Assembly (NCBI RefSeq): GCF_000730645.1
Contig: NZ_BBIU01000015.1
Coordinates: 1-36,075, forward strand
Origin: Pseudomonas parafulva NBRC 16636 = DSM 17004
Lineage (GTDB): Bacteria; Pseudomonadota; Gammaproteobacteria; Pseudomonadales; Pseudomonadaceae
Length of the DNA stretch: 36,075 nucleotides
Direction of reading: 5' to 3'
Shown: piece after piece, positions 7,562 through 15,269 of the stretch
Numbering within the stretch: position 1 is the first letter of the stretch
Layout of the letters: each line of letters opens with the position of its first letter
Translations under genes and position numbers: made by a program
Notes under the pieces: generated by a model
Seen by the model: only the letters and a program-made list of their open reading frames with translations
Database searches by the model: none
What the model was told of the DNA's origin: nothing

Positions 7562-8530
7562 ATGACCGTTGCCGAACAGCTCAGTGCCTTGGGTGCCATC
7601 CTGGCACACGGCAGTATTCACAGCCTGTTCCAGCCCATCATCTGCTTGAGCGAAGCGCGGGTGTTCGGCCACGAAGCCTTGAGCCGCGGCCCCTCAAACA
7701 GCCCGCTGCATGCCCCCCTGAACCTGTTTGCCATTGCCCGCCAGGGCGGCCGGCTGACAGAACTGGAAGCCGCCTGCCGCGAAAGCGCTTGCCGGTGCTT
7801 CAGCCAGCAGCAACTGCAGGGCAAGTTGTTCCTCAACGTGTCACCGGAATCGTTGCTGGAGCCGCACTACCCTTCTGGGCTGACCCTGAAGCTGCTCGAA
7901 CAGGCCGGCCTGCCGCCAAGCCGGGTGGTGATCGAGTTGACCGAACACACCCCTACGGACGACTTCCAGCTGCTGTCCAACGCGCTGCACCACTACCGGG
8001 ACATGGGTTTTTCCATTGCCCTGGATGACCTGGGCGCGGGCTATTCCAGCTTGCGGCTGTGGTCGGAGCTACGCCCCGAGTACGTGAAGATCGATCGCCA
8101 CTTTATCGATGGCATCCACCTGGACCCGCTCAAGCGCGAGTTCGTGGGCTCCATTCTGCAAATTGCGCGGGCGTCCAAGGCACAGGTGATTGCTGAAGGA
8201 ATCGAGCTGATGGAGGAACTGCAGGTGCTGATGGAGATGGGCGTAGACCTGGTACAAGGCTACCTGCTTGGGCGGCCGCAGGCGGTGGGCATACCTGGCG
8301 GTTACGCCCTGCCTGTACTGGCCGACGCCCTGTCGCCCGGCCAACCTACCGTGCGGTTGAACGCCACGGTAGCCCACCTGCTGCAGATGTTTGACCGCCA
8401 TCAGCACCTGGATGCGATGCAAGTGGTGGATGCCGAGGGCCGCCCCTGCGGGCTGATCCCCCGGCACGCCCTGCCACCGCACCCTGTAGCTTGCCAGGGG
8501 CTGCACAGCAGCCCCCAACCTCTCACTTAA
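7562..8530 (+). CDS. EAL-domain c-di-GMP phosphodiesterase, RapA-like, C-terminally truncated
   Basis: A 322-residue cytoplasmic protein. All EAL catalytic positions are present: E38 (HEALSRG), N92 (LNVSP), E125 (IELTE), D155-D156 (ALDDLGAG), K176 (KIDR), E212/E215 (AEGIE) and Q232 (QGYLLG), so it should hydrolyse c-di-GMP. After a short linker, residues about 265-303 look like the first half of a CBS motif (VVDAEGRPCGLIPRHAL). The ORF then ends in an unrelated 18-residue tail. Relatives recalled from other Pseudomonas continue through CBS into a GGDEF domain, so this copy seems truncated. The start at 7562 has AAGGA 6 nt upstream; a GTG 36 nt earlier lies in the prc terminator and is rejected. 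The upstream Pho box recalls P. fluorescens RapA, a PhoB-controlled phosphodiesterase that releases biofilm under phosphate limitation; orthology is inferred. Confidence 0.85.
   Translation: MTVAEQLSALGAILAHGSIHSLFQPIICLSEARVFGHEALSRGPSNSPLHAPLNLFAIARQGGRLTELEAACRESACRCFSQQQLQGKLFLNVSPESLLEPHYPSGLTLKLLEQAGLPPSRVVIELTEHTPTDDFQLLSNALHHYRDMGFSIALDDLGAGYSSLRLWSELRPEYVKIDRHFIDGIHLDPLKREFVGSILQIARASKAQVIAEGIELMEELQVLMEMGVDLVQGYLLGRPQAVGIPGGYALPVLADALSPGQPTVRLNATVAHLLQMFDRHQHLDAMQVVDAEGRPCGLIPRHALPPHPVACQGLHSSPQPLT
8497..8515 (-). terminator. Hairpin at the 3' end of xenA, inside the EAL ORF tail
   Basis: A perfect 8-bp stem (GGGGCTGC against GCAGCCCC) with the loop ACA lies 12 nt beyond the xenA stop on the minus strand. 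It looks like the native xenA terminator although no U-run follows. It lies inside the last codons of the EAL ORF, which suggests that those codons derive from former intergenic DNA. Confidence 0.5.
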
Positions 8531-9618
8531 CGGTAACGCTCAAGCCAGTGCGCGTAAGGCGCCGGTAGCGTCCACGAGGCCTTGTCCACCCCCAGCTCCT
8601 TGGCTGCGAAGTACGCCCAGTGTGGGTCTGCCAGGTGCGCGCGGCCGACCGAAACCAGGTCCAGCTGGTTGGCCTGCAGGGCGCCTTCAGCCAGTTGCGG
8701 CGTACCAAAGCCCCAGGCCGACGTCACCGGCAACTGGGCCTCACGGCGCACGCGCTCGGCGATCGGCCCCATGAACGCCGGGCCCCACGGGATGTTGGTG
8801 TCCGGGATGGTGAACCCGACACTGACGCTCAGCAGGTCAAGCCCACCGGCCTTGAAGCGGCGCGCCAGTTCGATCGACTCGGCCAGGGTTTGCTCGTCGC
8901 GGCCGTCATATTCCAGCACCCCGAAACGCGCGGTGAGCGGCAGGTGCTCAGGCCACACCTCGCGCACGGCTGCCAGGGTTTCCAGCAGGAAGCGGCTGCG
9001 GTTGTCGAAGCTGCCACCGTAGGCATCGGTGCGCTGGTTGGAGTGCTCGGAAAAGAAGCTCTGGCCCAGGTAACCATGGGCGAAGTGCAGTTCGATCCAT
9101 TCAAAGCCGGCCTCGCGGGCACGGCGCGCGGCGTCGACGAAGTCCTGCTTGACCCGGGCGATGTCCTCCAGGGTCATGGCCTGGGGCACTTTCGGCAAGT
9201 TGGCACCAAAGGCGATGGCCGACGGCGCGATGGTCTGCCAACCCCGGGGGTCGCCTGCGGCGATATGGTCGTCACCCTCCCAAGGGCGATTGGCGCTGGC
9301 CTTGCGACCGGCGTGGGCAATCTGGATGCCGGGCACCGCGCCTGCGGCCTTGATCGCCTGCACCACCGGCACGAATGCCTGGGCATGTGCGTCGCTCCAG
9401 ATGCCGGCGCAGCCGGGGGTAATGCGGCCTTCCGGCGATACGGCAGTGGCTTCTACGACCAGCAGGCCAGCACCACCGCGAGCCATGCCCGCCAGGTGCA
9501 CGTGGTGCCAGTCATTGATGATGCCGTCTTCGGCCATGTATTGGCACATCGGCGGAATGGCAATGCGGTTGCGCAGGGTGATGTCTTTGAGGGTGAAGGG
9601 TTCGAACAGCGCGGCCAT
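8527..9618 (-). CDS. xenA: Xenobiotic reductase A, old-yellow-enzyme family
   Basis: A 363-residue FMN-dependent NADPH:enone reductase, the same length as P. putida XenA and nearly identical to the sequence recalled for it. Diagnostic residues are in place: C25 and Y27 (PPMCQYM), H178 and H181 (ELHFAH), Y183, and the FMN phosphate-binding GRAHLADP near the C terminus. It reduces activated C=C bonds and denitrates nitroglycerin-type compounds. The ATG at 9618 has GGAG 8 nt upstream; a start 18 nt earlier is possible but gives a non-family extension. It is divergent from an ArsR-type repressor gene with a shared palindrome. Its stop codon overlaps that of the convergent EAL ORF, leaving no spacer. 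Confidence 0.95.
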   Translation of the reverse strand: MAALFEPFTLKDITLRNRIAIPPMCQYMAEDGIINDWHHVHLAGMARGGAGLLVVEATAVSPEGRITPGCAGIWSDAHAQAFVPVVQAIKAAGAVPGIQIAHAGRKASANRPWEGDDHIAAGDPRGWQTIAPSAIAFGANLPKVPQAMTLEDIARVKQDFVDAARRAREAGFEWIELHFAHGYLGQSFFSEHSNQRTDAYGGSFDNRSRFLLETLAAVREVWPEHLPLTARFGVLEYDGRDEQTLAESIELARRFKAGGLDLLSVSVGFTIPDTNIPWGPAFMGPIAERVRREAQLPVTSAWGFGTPQLAEGALQANQLDLVSVGRAHLADPHWAYFAAKELGVDKASWTLPAPYAHWLERYR

Positions 9619-9645
9619 GGAAAACTCCAGGTTCATTGAATACGG

Positions 9646-9667
9646 TAGTTCGATCATAATCGAACTA
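9646..9667. promoter_or_regulatory. Palindromic operator between xenA and arsR-type gene
   Basis: A perfect inverted repeat with 9-bp arms, TAGTTCGAT (9646-9654) and ATCGAACTA (9659-9667), is separated by CATA. It contains CATAAT (+ strand, 9655-9660) and TATGAT (- strand), so protein bound here would block -10 boxes of both divergent genes. This is the typical placement for an autoregulating ArsR dimer. Confidence 0.75.
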
Positions 9668-9693
9668 TGGCAATAATGAAAAGCCCCGGTATC

Positions 9694-10002
9694 ATGCAGA
9701 CCATGCGAGCCTACAAACATCCCACCGCTGATGACCTTATTCTTGAACGCGTGCTGTACGCCTTGAGCGACCCCGTGCGCCTGGGGATCGTGCGCCACCT
9801 GGCAGGCGTGGCGGAAGCCAGCTGTGGCGAGCTGGACGGCGGGCGGCCGAAATCGAGCATGTCCCACCACTTTCGCGTGCTGCGTGACGCAGGGCTGGTG
9901 TACACCCGCAATGTGGGCACCACCCACATGAACTCGCTGCGCAGCGAAATGCTGGCCGAGCGCTTCCCCGGCTTGCTGGCCTGCATCCTGCGCCAGCATT
10001 AA
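9694..10002 (+). CDS. ArsR-family transcriptional regulator, likely repressor of xenA
   Basis: About 102 residues forming one winged helix-turn-helix (LYALSDPVRLGIVRHLAGV ... SSMSHHFRVLRDAGLV). No metal-binding CxC motif is seen, so an organic ligand or electrophile rather than arsenic is more likely; the Cys in EASCGEL and the one near the C terminus (LLACIL) could be sensors. The start is uncertain: in-frame ATGs occur at 9667, 9676, 9694 and 9703 and none has a good ribosome site. The first lies inside the operator and is disfavoured. Divergence from xenA and the shared palindrome argue that it controls xenA and itself. Confidence 0.8.
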   Translation: MQTMRAYKHPTADDLILERVLYALSDPVRLGIVRHLAGVAEASCGELDGGRPKSSMSHHFRVLRDAGLVYTRNVGTTHMNSLRSEMLAERFPGLLACILRQH

Positions 10003-10011
10003 GCCGCACTC

Positions 10012-10044
10012 AAAAAAAAAGCCACAGGGTTAACCCCGTGGCTT
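10012..10044 (-). terminator. Rho-independent terminator of mqo
   Basis: On the minus strand, the stem AAGCCAC...GTGGCTT, extended by GGG/CCC past one mismatch and closed by TTAA, is followed by nine T residues. It lies 23 nt after the mqo stop. The + strand lacks the T-run, so it mainly serves mqo. Confidence 0.9.
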
Positions 10045-10066
10045 CTGATCCCAACACCGCGGCTGC

Positions 10067-11707
10067 TTACAGCGCCATGTCGTTCTCTGGCTTGCTTTCA
10101 ACCGGCTTGGCTGGCGCCGCAACGCTGGTACCGACGCTTTCGTCGATCACCGGCGGTTTTTCAAGCTGCAGCACTTCGGCGGTGTAGTTCCACTCTTTCT
10201 GGGTGGCCGCTGCCGAATCGTTCAGCTTGGTGCCGTAGCTCGGCACGATTTCCTTGATCTTGGCCTGCCACTCTGGGGTAGCGACCTTTTCCTTGAACAC
10301 GGTTTCCAGCACGTTCAGCATGATTGGCGCCGCGGTGGAAGCACCTGGCGAGGCGCCCAGCAGGCCGGCGATGGTGCGGTCCTGAGAGGCCACCACTTCG
10401 GTACCCAGCTTCAGCACGCCGCCTTTCTCTTCATCGCGCTTGATGATCTGCACGCGCTGGCCGGCTTGCCACAGTTTCCAGTCTTCCTTCTTGGCATGCG
10501 GGAAGTAGGTCTGCAGGGCAGCGAAGCGGTCATCGTCAGACAGCATCAGCTGGCCAGCGAGGTACTCGACCAGGGGGTACTGATCGATGCCCACGCGGGT
10601 CATTGGCCACAGGTTGTGCGTCGTGGTGCTGCTCAGCAGGTCCAGGTACGAACCGTTCTTCAGGAACTTGGTGGAGAACGTGGCAAATGGGCCAAACAGG
10701 ATCACGCGCTTGCCGTCCAGCACGCGGGTGTCCAGGTGCGGTACCGACATGGGTGGCGCGCCGGTGGAGGCAATGCCGTAGGCCTTGGCCATGTGCTGCA
10801 TGGCAACGGTGGGGTTCTCGGTCACCAGGAACGAGCCGCCTACCGGGAAGCCTGCGTATTCCTTGGCTTCAGGAATGCCCGACTTCTGCAGCAGCTTGAG
10901 CGCGCCGCCGCCGGCACCGATGAACAGGAACTTGGCGTCGGTGGCGGACTTGGTACCGTCCTTCAGGTTCTTGTACTCGACGTGCCAGGAGCCGTCCTTG
11001 TTGCGGCTGATGTCCTGCACTTCGCTGGACAGCTTCAGGTCGAAGCCCTTCTGGGTTTGCAGGTGCGCGGCGAACTGGCGGGTGATCTCGCCGAAGTTCA
11101 CGTCGGTACCGATCGGGGTCCAGGTCACGGCCAGCTTCTGGTTCGGGTCACGCCCTTCCATCATCAGCGGTACCCACTTGGCGATCTGCGCGTGGTCTTC
11201 GGAGTACTGCATTGGGCGGAACAGCGGGCTTGCCTGCAGCGCTTCGTAGCGCTTCTTCAGGAACTTGATGTTGTCATCGCCCCAGACGAAGCTCATGTGC
11301 GGGGTGGTGTTGATGAACGAATGCGGGTTCTTCAACACGCCCTGGCGTACCTGCCAGGACCAGAACTGACGGGAAATCTGGAAGGCCTCGTTGATTTCGA
11401 TGGCCTTGGAGATGTTGATGTTGCCGTCTTTGTCTTCTGGGGTGTAGTTCAGCTCGGCCAGTGCGGAGTGGCCGGTGCCGGCGTTGTTCCAGCCGTTGGA
11501 GCTTTCTTCGGCGACGCCGTCCAGGCGCTCGACCATTTCCATCGACCAGCTTGGCTCCAGCTCGTGCAGCCACACCGCCAGGGTGGAGCTCATGATGCCG
11601 CCGCCGACCAGCAGCACGTCGACTTTCTTGGTTTCTGCGGCGTGCGCTTGCATGACAGTTGCAGCGACAGCCAGACCCAGCAGGGTCTTGCCAGCTTTCT
11701 TGAACAT
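10067..11707 (-). CDS. mqo: Malate:quinone oxidoreductase
   Basis: A 546-residue FAD enzyme oxidising malate to oxaloacetate and passing electrons to the quinone pool, a membrane-associated TCA-cycle step that pseudomonads use in addition to or instead of soluble malate dehydrogenase. The FAD site is [13 protein letters not shown] near residues 31-43. [19 protein letters not shown] and [14 protein letters not shown] are family signatures. The N terminus ([23 protein letters not shown]) looks like a Sec signal peptide; E. coli Mqo has a comparable leader, so this is a family trait rather than an error. It is monocistronic with its own terminator. A LysR gene lies 236 bp upstream on the same strand. 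Confidence 0.95.
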   Translation of the reverse strand: MFKKAGKTLLGLAVAATVMQAHAAETKKVDVLLVGGGIMSSTLAVWLHELEPSWSMEMVERLDGVAEESSNGWNNAGTGHSALAELNYTPEDKDGNINISKAIEINEAFQISRQFWSWQVRQGVLKNPHSFINTTPHMSFVWGDDNIKFLKKRYEALQASPLFRPMQYSEDHAQIAKWVPLMMEGRDPNQKLAVTWTPIGTDVNFGEITRQFAAHLQTQKGFDLKLSSEVQDISRNKDGSWHVEYKNLKDGTKSATDAKFLFIGAGGGALKLLQKSGIPEAKEYAGFPVGGSFLVTENPTVAMQHMAKAYGIASTGAPPMSVPHLDTRVLDGKRVILFGPFATFSTKFLKNGSYLDLLSSTTTHNLWPMTRVGIDQYPLVEYLAGQLMLSDDDRFAALQTYFPHAKKEDWKLWQAGQRVQIIKRDEEKGGVLKLGTEVVASQDRTIAGLLGASPGASTAAPIMLNVLETVFKEKVATPEWQAKIKEIVPSYGTKLNDSAAATQKEWNYTAEVLQLEKPPVIDESVGTSVAAPAKPVESKPENDMAL

Positions 11708-11814
11708 TGATCAATTCCAGTCAGGAGAACGGAGTAGGGCCTGTGGCTGGCCCAGATAAAGCGTGTTCTTCAGCGCGTGCTTGTTATTGATCATTGTCGG
11801 GCTGCCAGAGAACC

Positions 11815-11868
11815 AGAAAACGATTCTGGCTTTTGTCGTATTGACCGACGTCACTGAATCGTTTTTCT
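11815..11868. promoter_or_regulatory. Inverted repeat in the mqo upstream region
   Basis: AGAAAACGATTC (11815-11826) is nearly complementary to GAATCGTTTTTCT (11856-11868, one extra T). The repeats lie 108-161 bp upstream of the mqo start, in a 236-bp gap of lower GC. They may be a regulator site or a hairpin ending LysR transcription; the sequence does not decide. Confidence 0.3.
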
Positions 11869-11943
11869 GATTGTAACTGAAATGCCAGCACAAACAAATT
11901 GGCCGCCTGGGTGCAAGGCGACAGGTTGTCTCAGGCCCGTGGG

Positions 11944-12804
11944 TTACGCGCTGATGGCATCGAAGCCGCAAACGGGCGAAGGCACCGGGCAGAACTGCGG
12001 GAATTCTTCTTCGACGATCCAAGGCTCCTTCATCACCAGGTACACGTCGAGGAACTCCGAATAGCCCGGCCATACGTACAGCCCGTTGGTTTCGGCCACT
12101 GCACGCGACAGCACGCCCATGCCGCCAAAGCTCTTGATCATCGACACGCTGACGATTTCACTGCCGGAATGGAACACCGTGGCACCGTCCAGGCCACCGC
12201 TCTGGCGGTCGGCGAAACGTGCAAAGATCGACGAGTAGGGGCATTCGGGTAGCGGCTTGATCACGACGGACGGCGCTGTGCCCTCGCTGACGGAACAGGC
12301 CACCACTTCGATGCGCAGGCCCTTGAGCGACACCGAGTAGAAACCGTCGGGCACACTGTCCCCCAGGATGACCACCATGTCAGCCTCGCCCTTGGCCAGC
12401 TTGGTGAGGTTGTCGGGGGACTCCGAGCAGCTGAAGATGGGGCTGCAGCCAGACAGGTTGCTGGCCACGCCTGCCATTACCTGCTGGTTGATTTCCATCG
12501 ACAGGGTACTGTTCAGGGCGACGCGCAGCGGCTGGCTCTGGCGCTCACGCAACTGCTTGATCTTGAGTTGCATACGCTCGGAAGACCGGACGATTTCGAG
12601 CATGTGGGGCAGTATGCCCACCCCTTCCTGGGTCAACGACACGCCTTTGTTGGTGCGGTCGAACAGCTTGAAGCCGCAATGGTCCTCCAGCTTCTTCAAC
12701 TGCGCTGCCAGCGCCTGGACGGTGACGTGTACCTGCTCGGCCGCATCGGTGATCGACCCGGTACGGGCGACATTGGCGATGTTCTTAAGCACCTTGATAT
12801 CCAT
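11944..12804 (-). CDS. LysR-family transcriptional regulator
   Basis: A 286-residue regulator with an N-terminal winged HTH (residues about 3-60: IANVARTGSITDAAEQVHVTVQALAAQLKKLEDHCGFKLFDR) and a C-terminal effector-binding fold (LRVALNSTLSMEINQQVM..., about 90-280). The ATG at 12804 follows a GGAGGGGAG ribosome site. An in-frame extension to 12999 would overlap the divergent gene and is rejected. It is divergent from the dioxygenase/acetyltransferase/AzlCD operon, the classic arrangement for a LysR activator and its target; it also lies upstream of mqo in the same direction. The effector is unknown; an amino acid handled by the operon is the natural guess. Confidence 0.88.
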   Translation of the reverse strand: MDIKVLKNIANVARTGSITDAAEQVHVTVQALAAQLKKLEDHCGFKLFDRTNKGVSLTQEGVGILPHMLEIVRSSERMQLKIKQLRERQSQPLRVALNSTLSMEINQQVMAGVASNLSGCSPIFSCSESPDNLTKLAKGEADMVVILGDSVPDGFYSVSLKGLRIEVVACSVSEGTAPSVVIKPLPECPYSSIFARFADRQSGGLDGATVFHSGSEIVSVSMIKSFGGMGVLSRAVAETNGLYVWPGYSEFLDVYLVMKEPWIVEEEFPQFCPVPSPVCGFDAISA

Positions 12805-12912
12805 TCGACTCCCCTCCACCACTCGCGCGAACCCGCGTGCAACAAGGCCTGAGAGCATACCGCAGAACCCCTGCGCTGTCTGCTCGGCCGGTCGCCCGCC
12901 AGCAAGCGACGG

Positions 12913-12926
12913 TTGAGGCACCTCAA
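12913..12926. promoter_or_regulatory. Candidate LysR operator
   Basis: The perfect inverted repeat TTGAGG-CA-CCTCAA contains a T-N11-A pattern as in LysR boxes. It lies in the 194-bp divergent region, 109 bp from the LysR start and 72 bp from the dioxygenase start, followed by a run of eight A. The position suits an activator site for the dioxygenase operon. Confidence 0.5.
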
Positions 12927-12998
12927 AAAAAAGTGAAGTTTCTGCCATCATTTCGCCTGCTAGATTGGCGCCCAGTTTTTCAACTGGAAGAGATGCCA

Positions 12999-13745
12999 AT
13001 GCTTACACTCAAACGGAACATTGATGACGCCCTGCGCCAGAACAAGACGGTGAACGTGCTGGGCAGCGACTTTGCCCTGAACGGCGGGTTTGGCCACTTC
13101 GTGTCGTTTTCCAAGAGCTGGGAAACCATGGGTGTCGACCGCTACTACGGCCAGGCCGAAAAAGGCACCCGCTACCGCCGCTACAGCGACTTCGACTTCA
13201 ACCCGGTCACCGGCGAGCTGCAACAGCTGGAACACCGCGCCTACGAGCAGTCCGAGCAACACAACCAGTATGTGGGCGGCATGCGGCGCCACTTCGAGGA
13301 CGTGTCCAGCGACGTGTTCAATTCGCCGGTACTGCGCGCCCTGATCAAACTGGACTTCGACGTCTACAAGGCGGTGCTGCCCGAAGAACTGCACGATGTA
13401 ACCTGGCAGTGCCAGGTGCACCAGATTCGCATCGAGATCAAACCCGGCGCGCAAATCGAAATCACCCCCGAAGGTATCCACTGCGACGGCTACCCCTTCA
13501 GCGGCGTGCATTTCTGGGGCCGCCACAACGTTGAAGGCGCCACCAGCAAGGTCTACGACAAACAGTCCAACGTGATCGACTCGGGCACCTACCAGGAAAT
13601 TCTCGACACCACGTACTTCCTCGATCGCGAACTGCAGCACTACGTAACCCCGGCCATCAACCCCAGCGAATCGGAAATGGGCTACCGGCAGATCATCGCC
13701 ATCTCCTTCTCCCGCCCGGGTAGCGAACATGACATTGTCAAATAG
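12999..13745 (+). CDS. 2-oxoglutarate/Fe(II)-dependent amino-acid dioxygenase (PF10014 type)
   Basis: A 248-residue cytoplasmic enzyme. The facial triad is readable: H161-x-D163 in EGIHCDGYPF and H214 in LQHYVTPA, with R230 as the likely 2-oxoglutarate carboxylate ligand. RHNVEGATSKVYD and the HYVTP...IIAISF C-terminal strand resemble the family of bacterial free-L-amino-acid hydroxylases that includes isoleucine 4-hydroxylase of Bacillus thuringiensis. Expected reaction: hydroxylation of a free amino acid with O2 and 2-oxoglutarate, releasing succinate and CO2. The ATG at 12999 has GGAAG 9 nt upstream; the ATG at 12993 is too close to that site. It is the first gene of a tight five-gene operon and its 3' end overlaps the acetyltransferase by 17 nt. 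The actual substrate cannot be told from sequence. Confidence 0.82.
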   Translation: MLTLKRNIDDALRQNKTVNVLGSDFALNGGFGHFVSFSKSWETMGVDRYYGQAEKGTRYRRYSDFDFNPVTGELQQLEHRAYEQSEQHNQYVGGMRRHFEDVSSDVFNSPVLRALIKLDFDVYKAVLPEELHDVTWQCQVHQIRIEIKPGAQIEITPEGIHCDGYPFSGVHFWGRHNVEGATSKVYDKQSNVIDSGTYQEILDTTYFLDRELQHYVTPAINPSESEMGYRQIIAISFSRPGSEHDIVK

Positions 13746-14211
13746 CCTCGAGCTGGCAGCGCGCAAGGTTGCCACGCCCGACCATATCAACGGCCTGACC
13801 ATCAAGAAGGCTACGCCGTTCTACGCCACGCGGCTGGTCAGCTTTCTCAAGCGGTTCAACGAAGTGTCGTTCTGCGACTGGCAGAACGAAGACTTGCTGA
13901 AGGGGTTGCTGGGCTCGGACAGCACCTTCTGCTACGTGGCCGAGAACCACAGCGGGGCGATCATCGGCGCAGTGGCCGGTGGGGCGATGGGTACGCGCGG
14001 CACCATCAACCACCTGGCCGTGTCACCGGATTACCGGCACAGCCGCATCGGCACATCGCTGACCACGTCGATTCTCAACGACTTCCGCCAGCATGGCATC
14101 CGCCGTGTGTTCCTGTTCGTCGACGAGGCCAACCCCTCGGCGATGCACTTCTGGAACAAACAGGGCTTCAGCCAGACACGCGGTGAAATCACCTGCGAGG
14201 TCGACCTATGA
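13729..14211 (+). CDS. GNAT-family N-acetyltransferase
   Basis: A 160-residue single-domain GNAT. The acetyl-CoA-binding motif A is INHLAVSPDYRHSRIGTSL (about residues 87-106), with the expected beta-bulge (LAVSP) and pyrophosphate loop (RHSRIG). The C-terminal FLFVDEANPSAMHFWNKQGF is the usual motif B. It overlaps the dioxygenase by 17 nt and the azlC start by 4 nt, so the products are made together. In this context it most plausibly N-acetylates the hydroxylated amino acid or its toxic precursor before export; that is inference, and the acceptor is unknown. Confidence 0.85.
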   Translation: MTLSNSLELAARKVATPDHINGLTIKKATPFYATRLVSFLKRFNEVSFCDWQNEDLLKGLLGSDSTFCYVAENHSGAIIGAVAGGAMGTRGTINHLAVSPDYRHSRIGTSLTTSILNDFRQHGIRRVFLFVDEANPSAMHFWNKQGFSQTRGEITCEVDL

Positions 14212-14909
14212 CCGACCTCGCATTGCAACCGGTATGGCGCAAGGAAAGCTTCTTCGACGCATTGCCGGTGATCACCGGCTATTTCGTGGTGAGCTTCGTA
14301 TTCGGCGTGATGTGCATCAACGCCGGGCTCCCCTTGTGGCTGCCGGTGGCCATGTGCGTGTTCGTGTATGCCGGGGCGGCGCAGTTTGCCGCACTGGCCT
14401 TGATCACCTCAGGCGCACCGCTGCTTTCGATCGCGGTATCGACGCTGCTGATCAATTCGCGGCACATGCTGATGGCCATGTACATGGCCAAGCAGAGCGA
14501 GGGGCTGGGTATCAGCAAAACCCAGAAGCTGCTGTATGCGTTCGGCCTGACCGACGAGTCGTTCGCCCTGCACAGCCAGCGCCTGCAAGGCCGCAAATAC
14601 ACCCCGCCCGGCTACCTGCTGCAGTTCAATACCTGGTGCCATGCCAGCTGGATTGCCGGCGCCTTGCTGGGCGCAGTGGCGTCCGACGCCCTGCACCGGT
14701 TCTCGCAGTTCAAGCTGGACTACGCCCTGACCGCCATGATGATCTACGTGCTGGTTTCACTGTGCAACAGCCGCCCCAAGCTGGTGGTTGCCCTGGTAGT
14801 GATAGCCACCACGTGCCTGCTCAACGCGTTCTTCCCTTCCCCCCTCAATGTATTCGTGGCAACTGCCGTGGGTTGTGGAGTTGGCTTATGCCTGAAGAAA
14901 AGTACCTGA
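14208..14909 (+). CDS. azlC: AzlC-family branched-chain amino-acid exporter, large subunit
   Basis: A 233-residue polytopic inner-membrane protein. Family signatures include FFDALPVITGYFVVSFVFGV near the N terminus, YAGAAQFAAL, and LLINSRHMLMAM in the middle, which are characteristic of AzlC/YgaZ. With its small partner AzlD it exports branched-chain amino acids, their analogues or methionine. It starts with a 4-nt ATGA overlap after the acetyltransferase and overlaps azlD by 22 nt. Placement behind a hydroxylase and an acetyltransferase suggests that it exports their product. Confidence 0.9.
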   Translation: MTDLALQPVWRKESFFDALPVITGYFVVSFVFGVMCINAGLPLWLPVAMCVFVYAGAAQFAALALITSGAPLLSIAVSTLLINSRHMLMAMYMAKQSEGLGISKTQKLLYAFGLTDESFALHSQRLQGRKYTPPGYLLQFNTWCHASWIAGALLGAVASDALHRFSQFKLDYALTAMMIYVLVSLCNSRPKLVVALVVIATTCLLNAFFPSPLNVFVATAVGCGVGLCLKKST

Positions 14910-15208
14910 TCGCTGCGGTGGCGCTGATGATGGCGATCACCTACCTGACCCGCGCCACGCCGCTGCTGTTCAGGATGCAGCGCACGCCCAAAGTGTTCAA
15001 CGACGTCATCGAATACCTGCCTGTGGCGATCATCGCCAGCATCACCGTGCCAGCCTTGCTGATGGCCAAGGACGGCACGCTGATGGCAGTGAACGCCGAC
15101 ATGCTGGCCGCCATACCGGTGGCGCTGGTTGCCTATTTCACCCGCAGCCTGATTTTCAGCGTGGCGGCCGGGATCGGCGCACACATCGCGATCACGCTGT
15201 GGTCGTGA
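14888..15208 (+). CDS. azlD: AzlD-family exporter small subunit
   Basis: A 106-residue protein with about four hydrophobic segments. ITYLTRATPLLF near the N terminus and FNDVIEYLPVAIIASITVPAL are hallmarks of AzlD/YgaH, the obligate small partner of AzlC. The start is the ATG at 14888 inside the end of azlC; the longer open frame back to 14093 is only a shadow of the upstream genes. It is followed 61 nt later by the cupin-like gene. Confidence 0.88.
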   Translation: MPEEKYLIAAVALMMAITYLTRATPLLFRMQRTPKVFNDVIEYLPVAIIASITVPALLMAKDGTLMAVNADMLAAIPVALVAYFTRSLIFSVAAGIGAHIAITLWS

Positions 15209-15269
15209 CGTGAACCCGCCCAACGCAGCACCCCGCCCGCAGCACCCCGCCACTCACAAGGAAACCGGC

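Noticed and set aside
10466..11710. A 414-codon + strand frame opposite mqo
   Set aside because: It is a shadow of mqo, whose motifs are certain; the frame has no ribosome site or family features.
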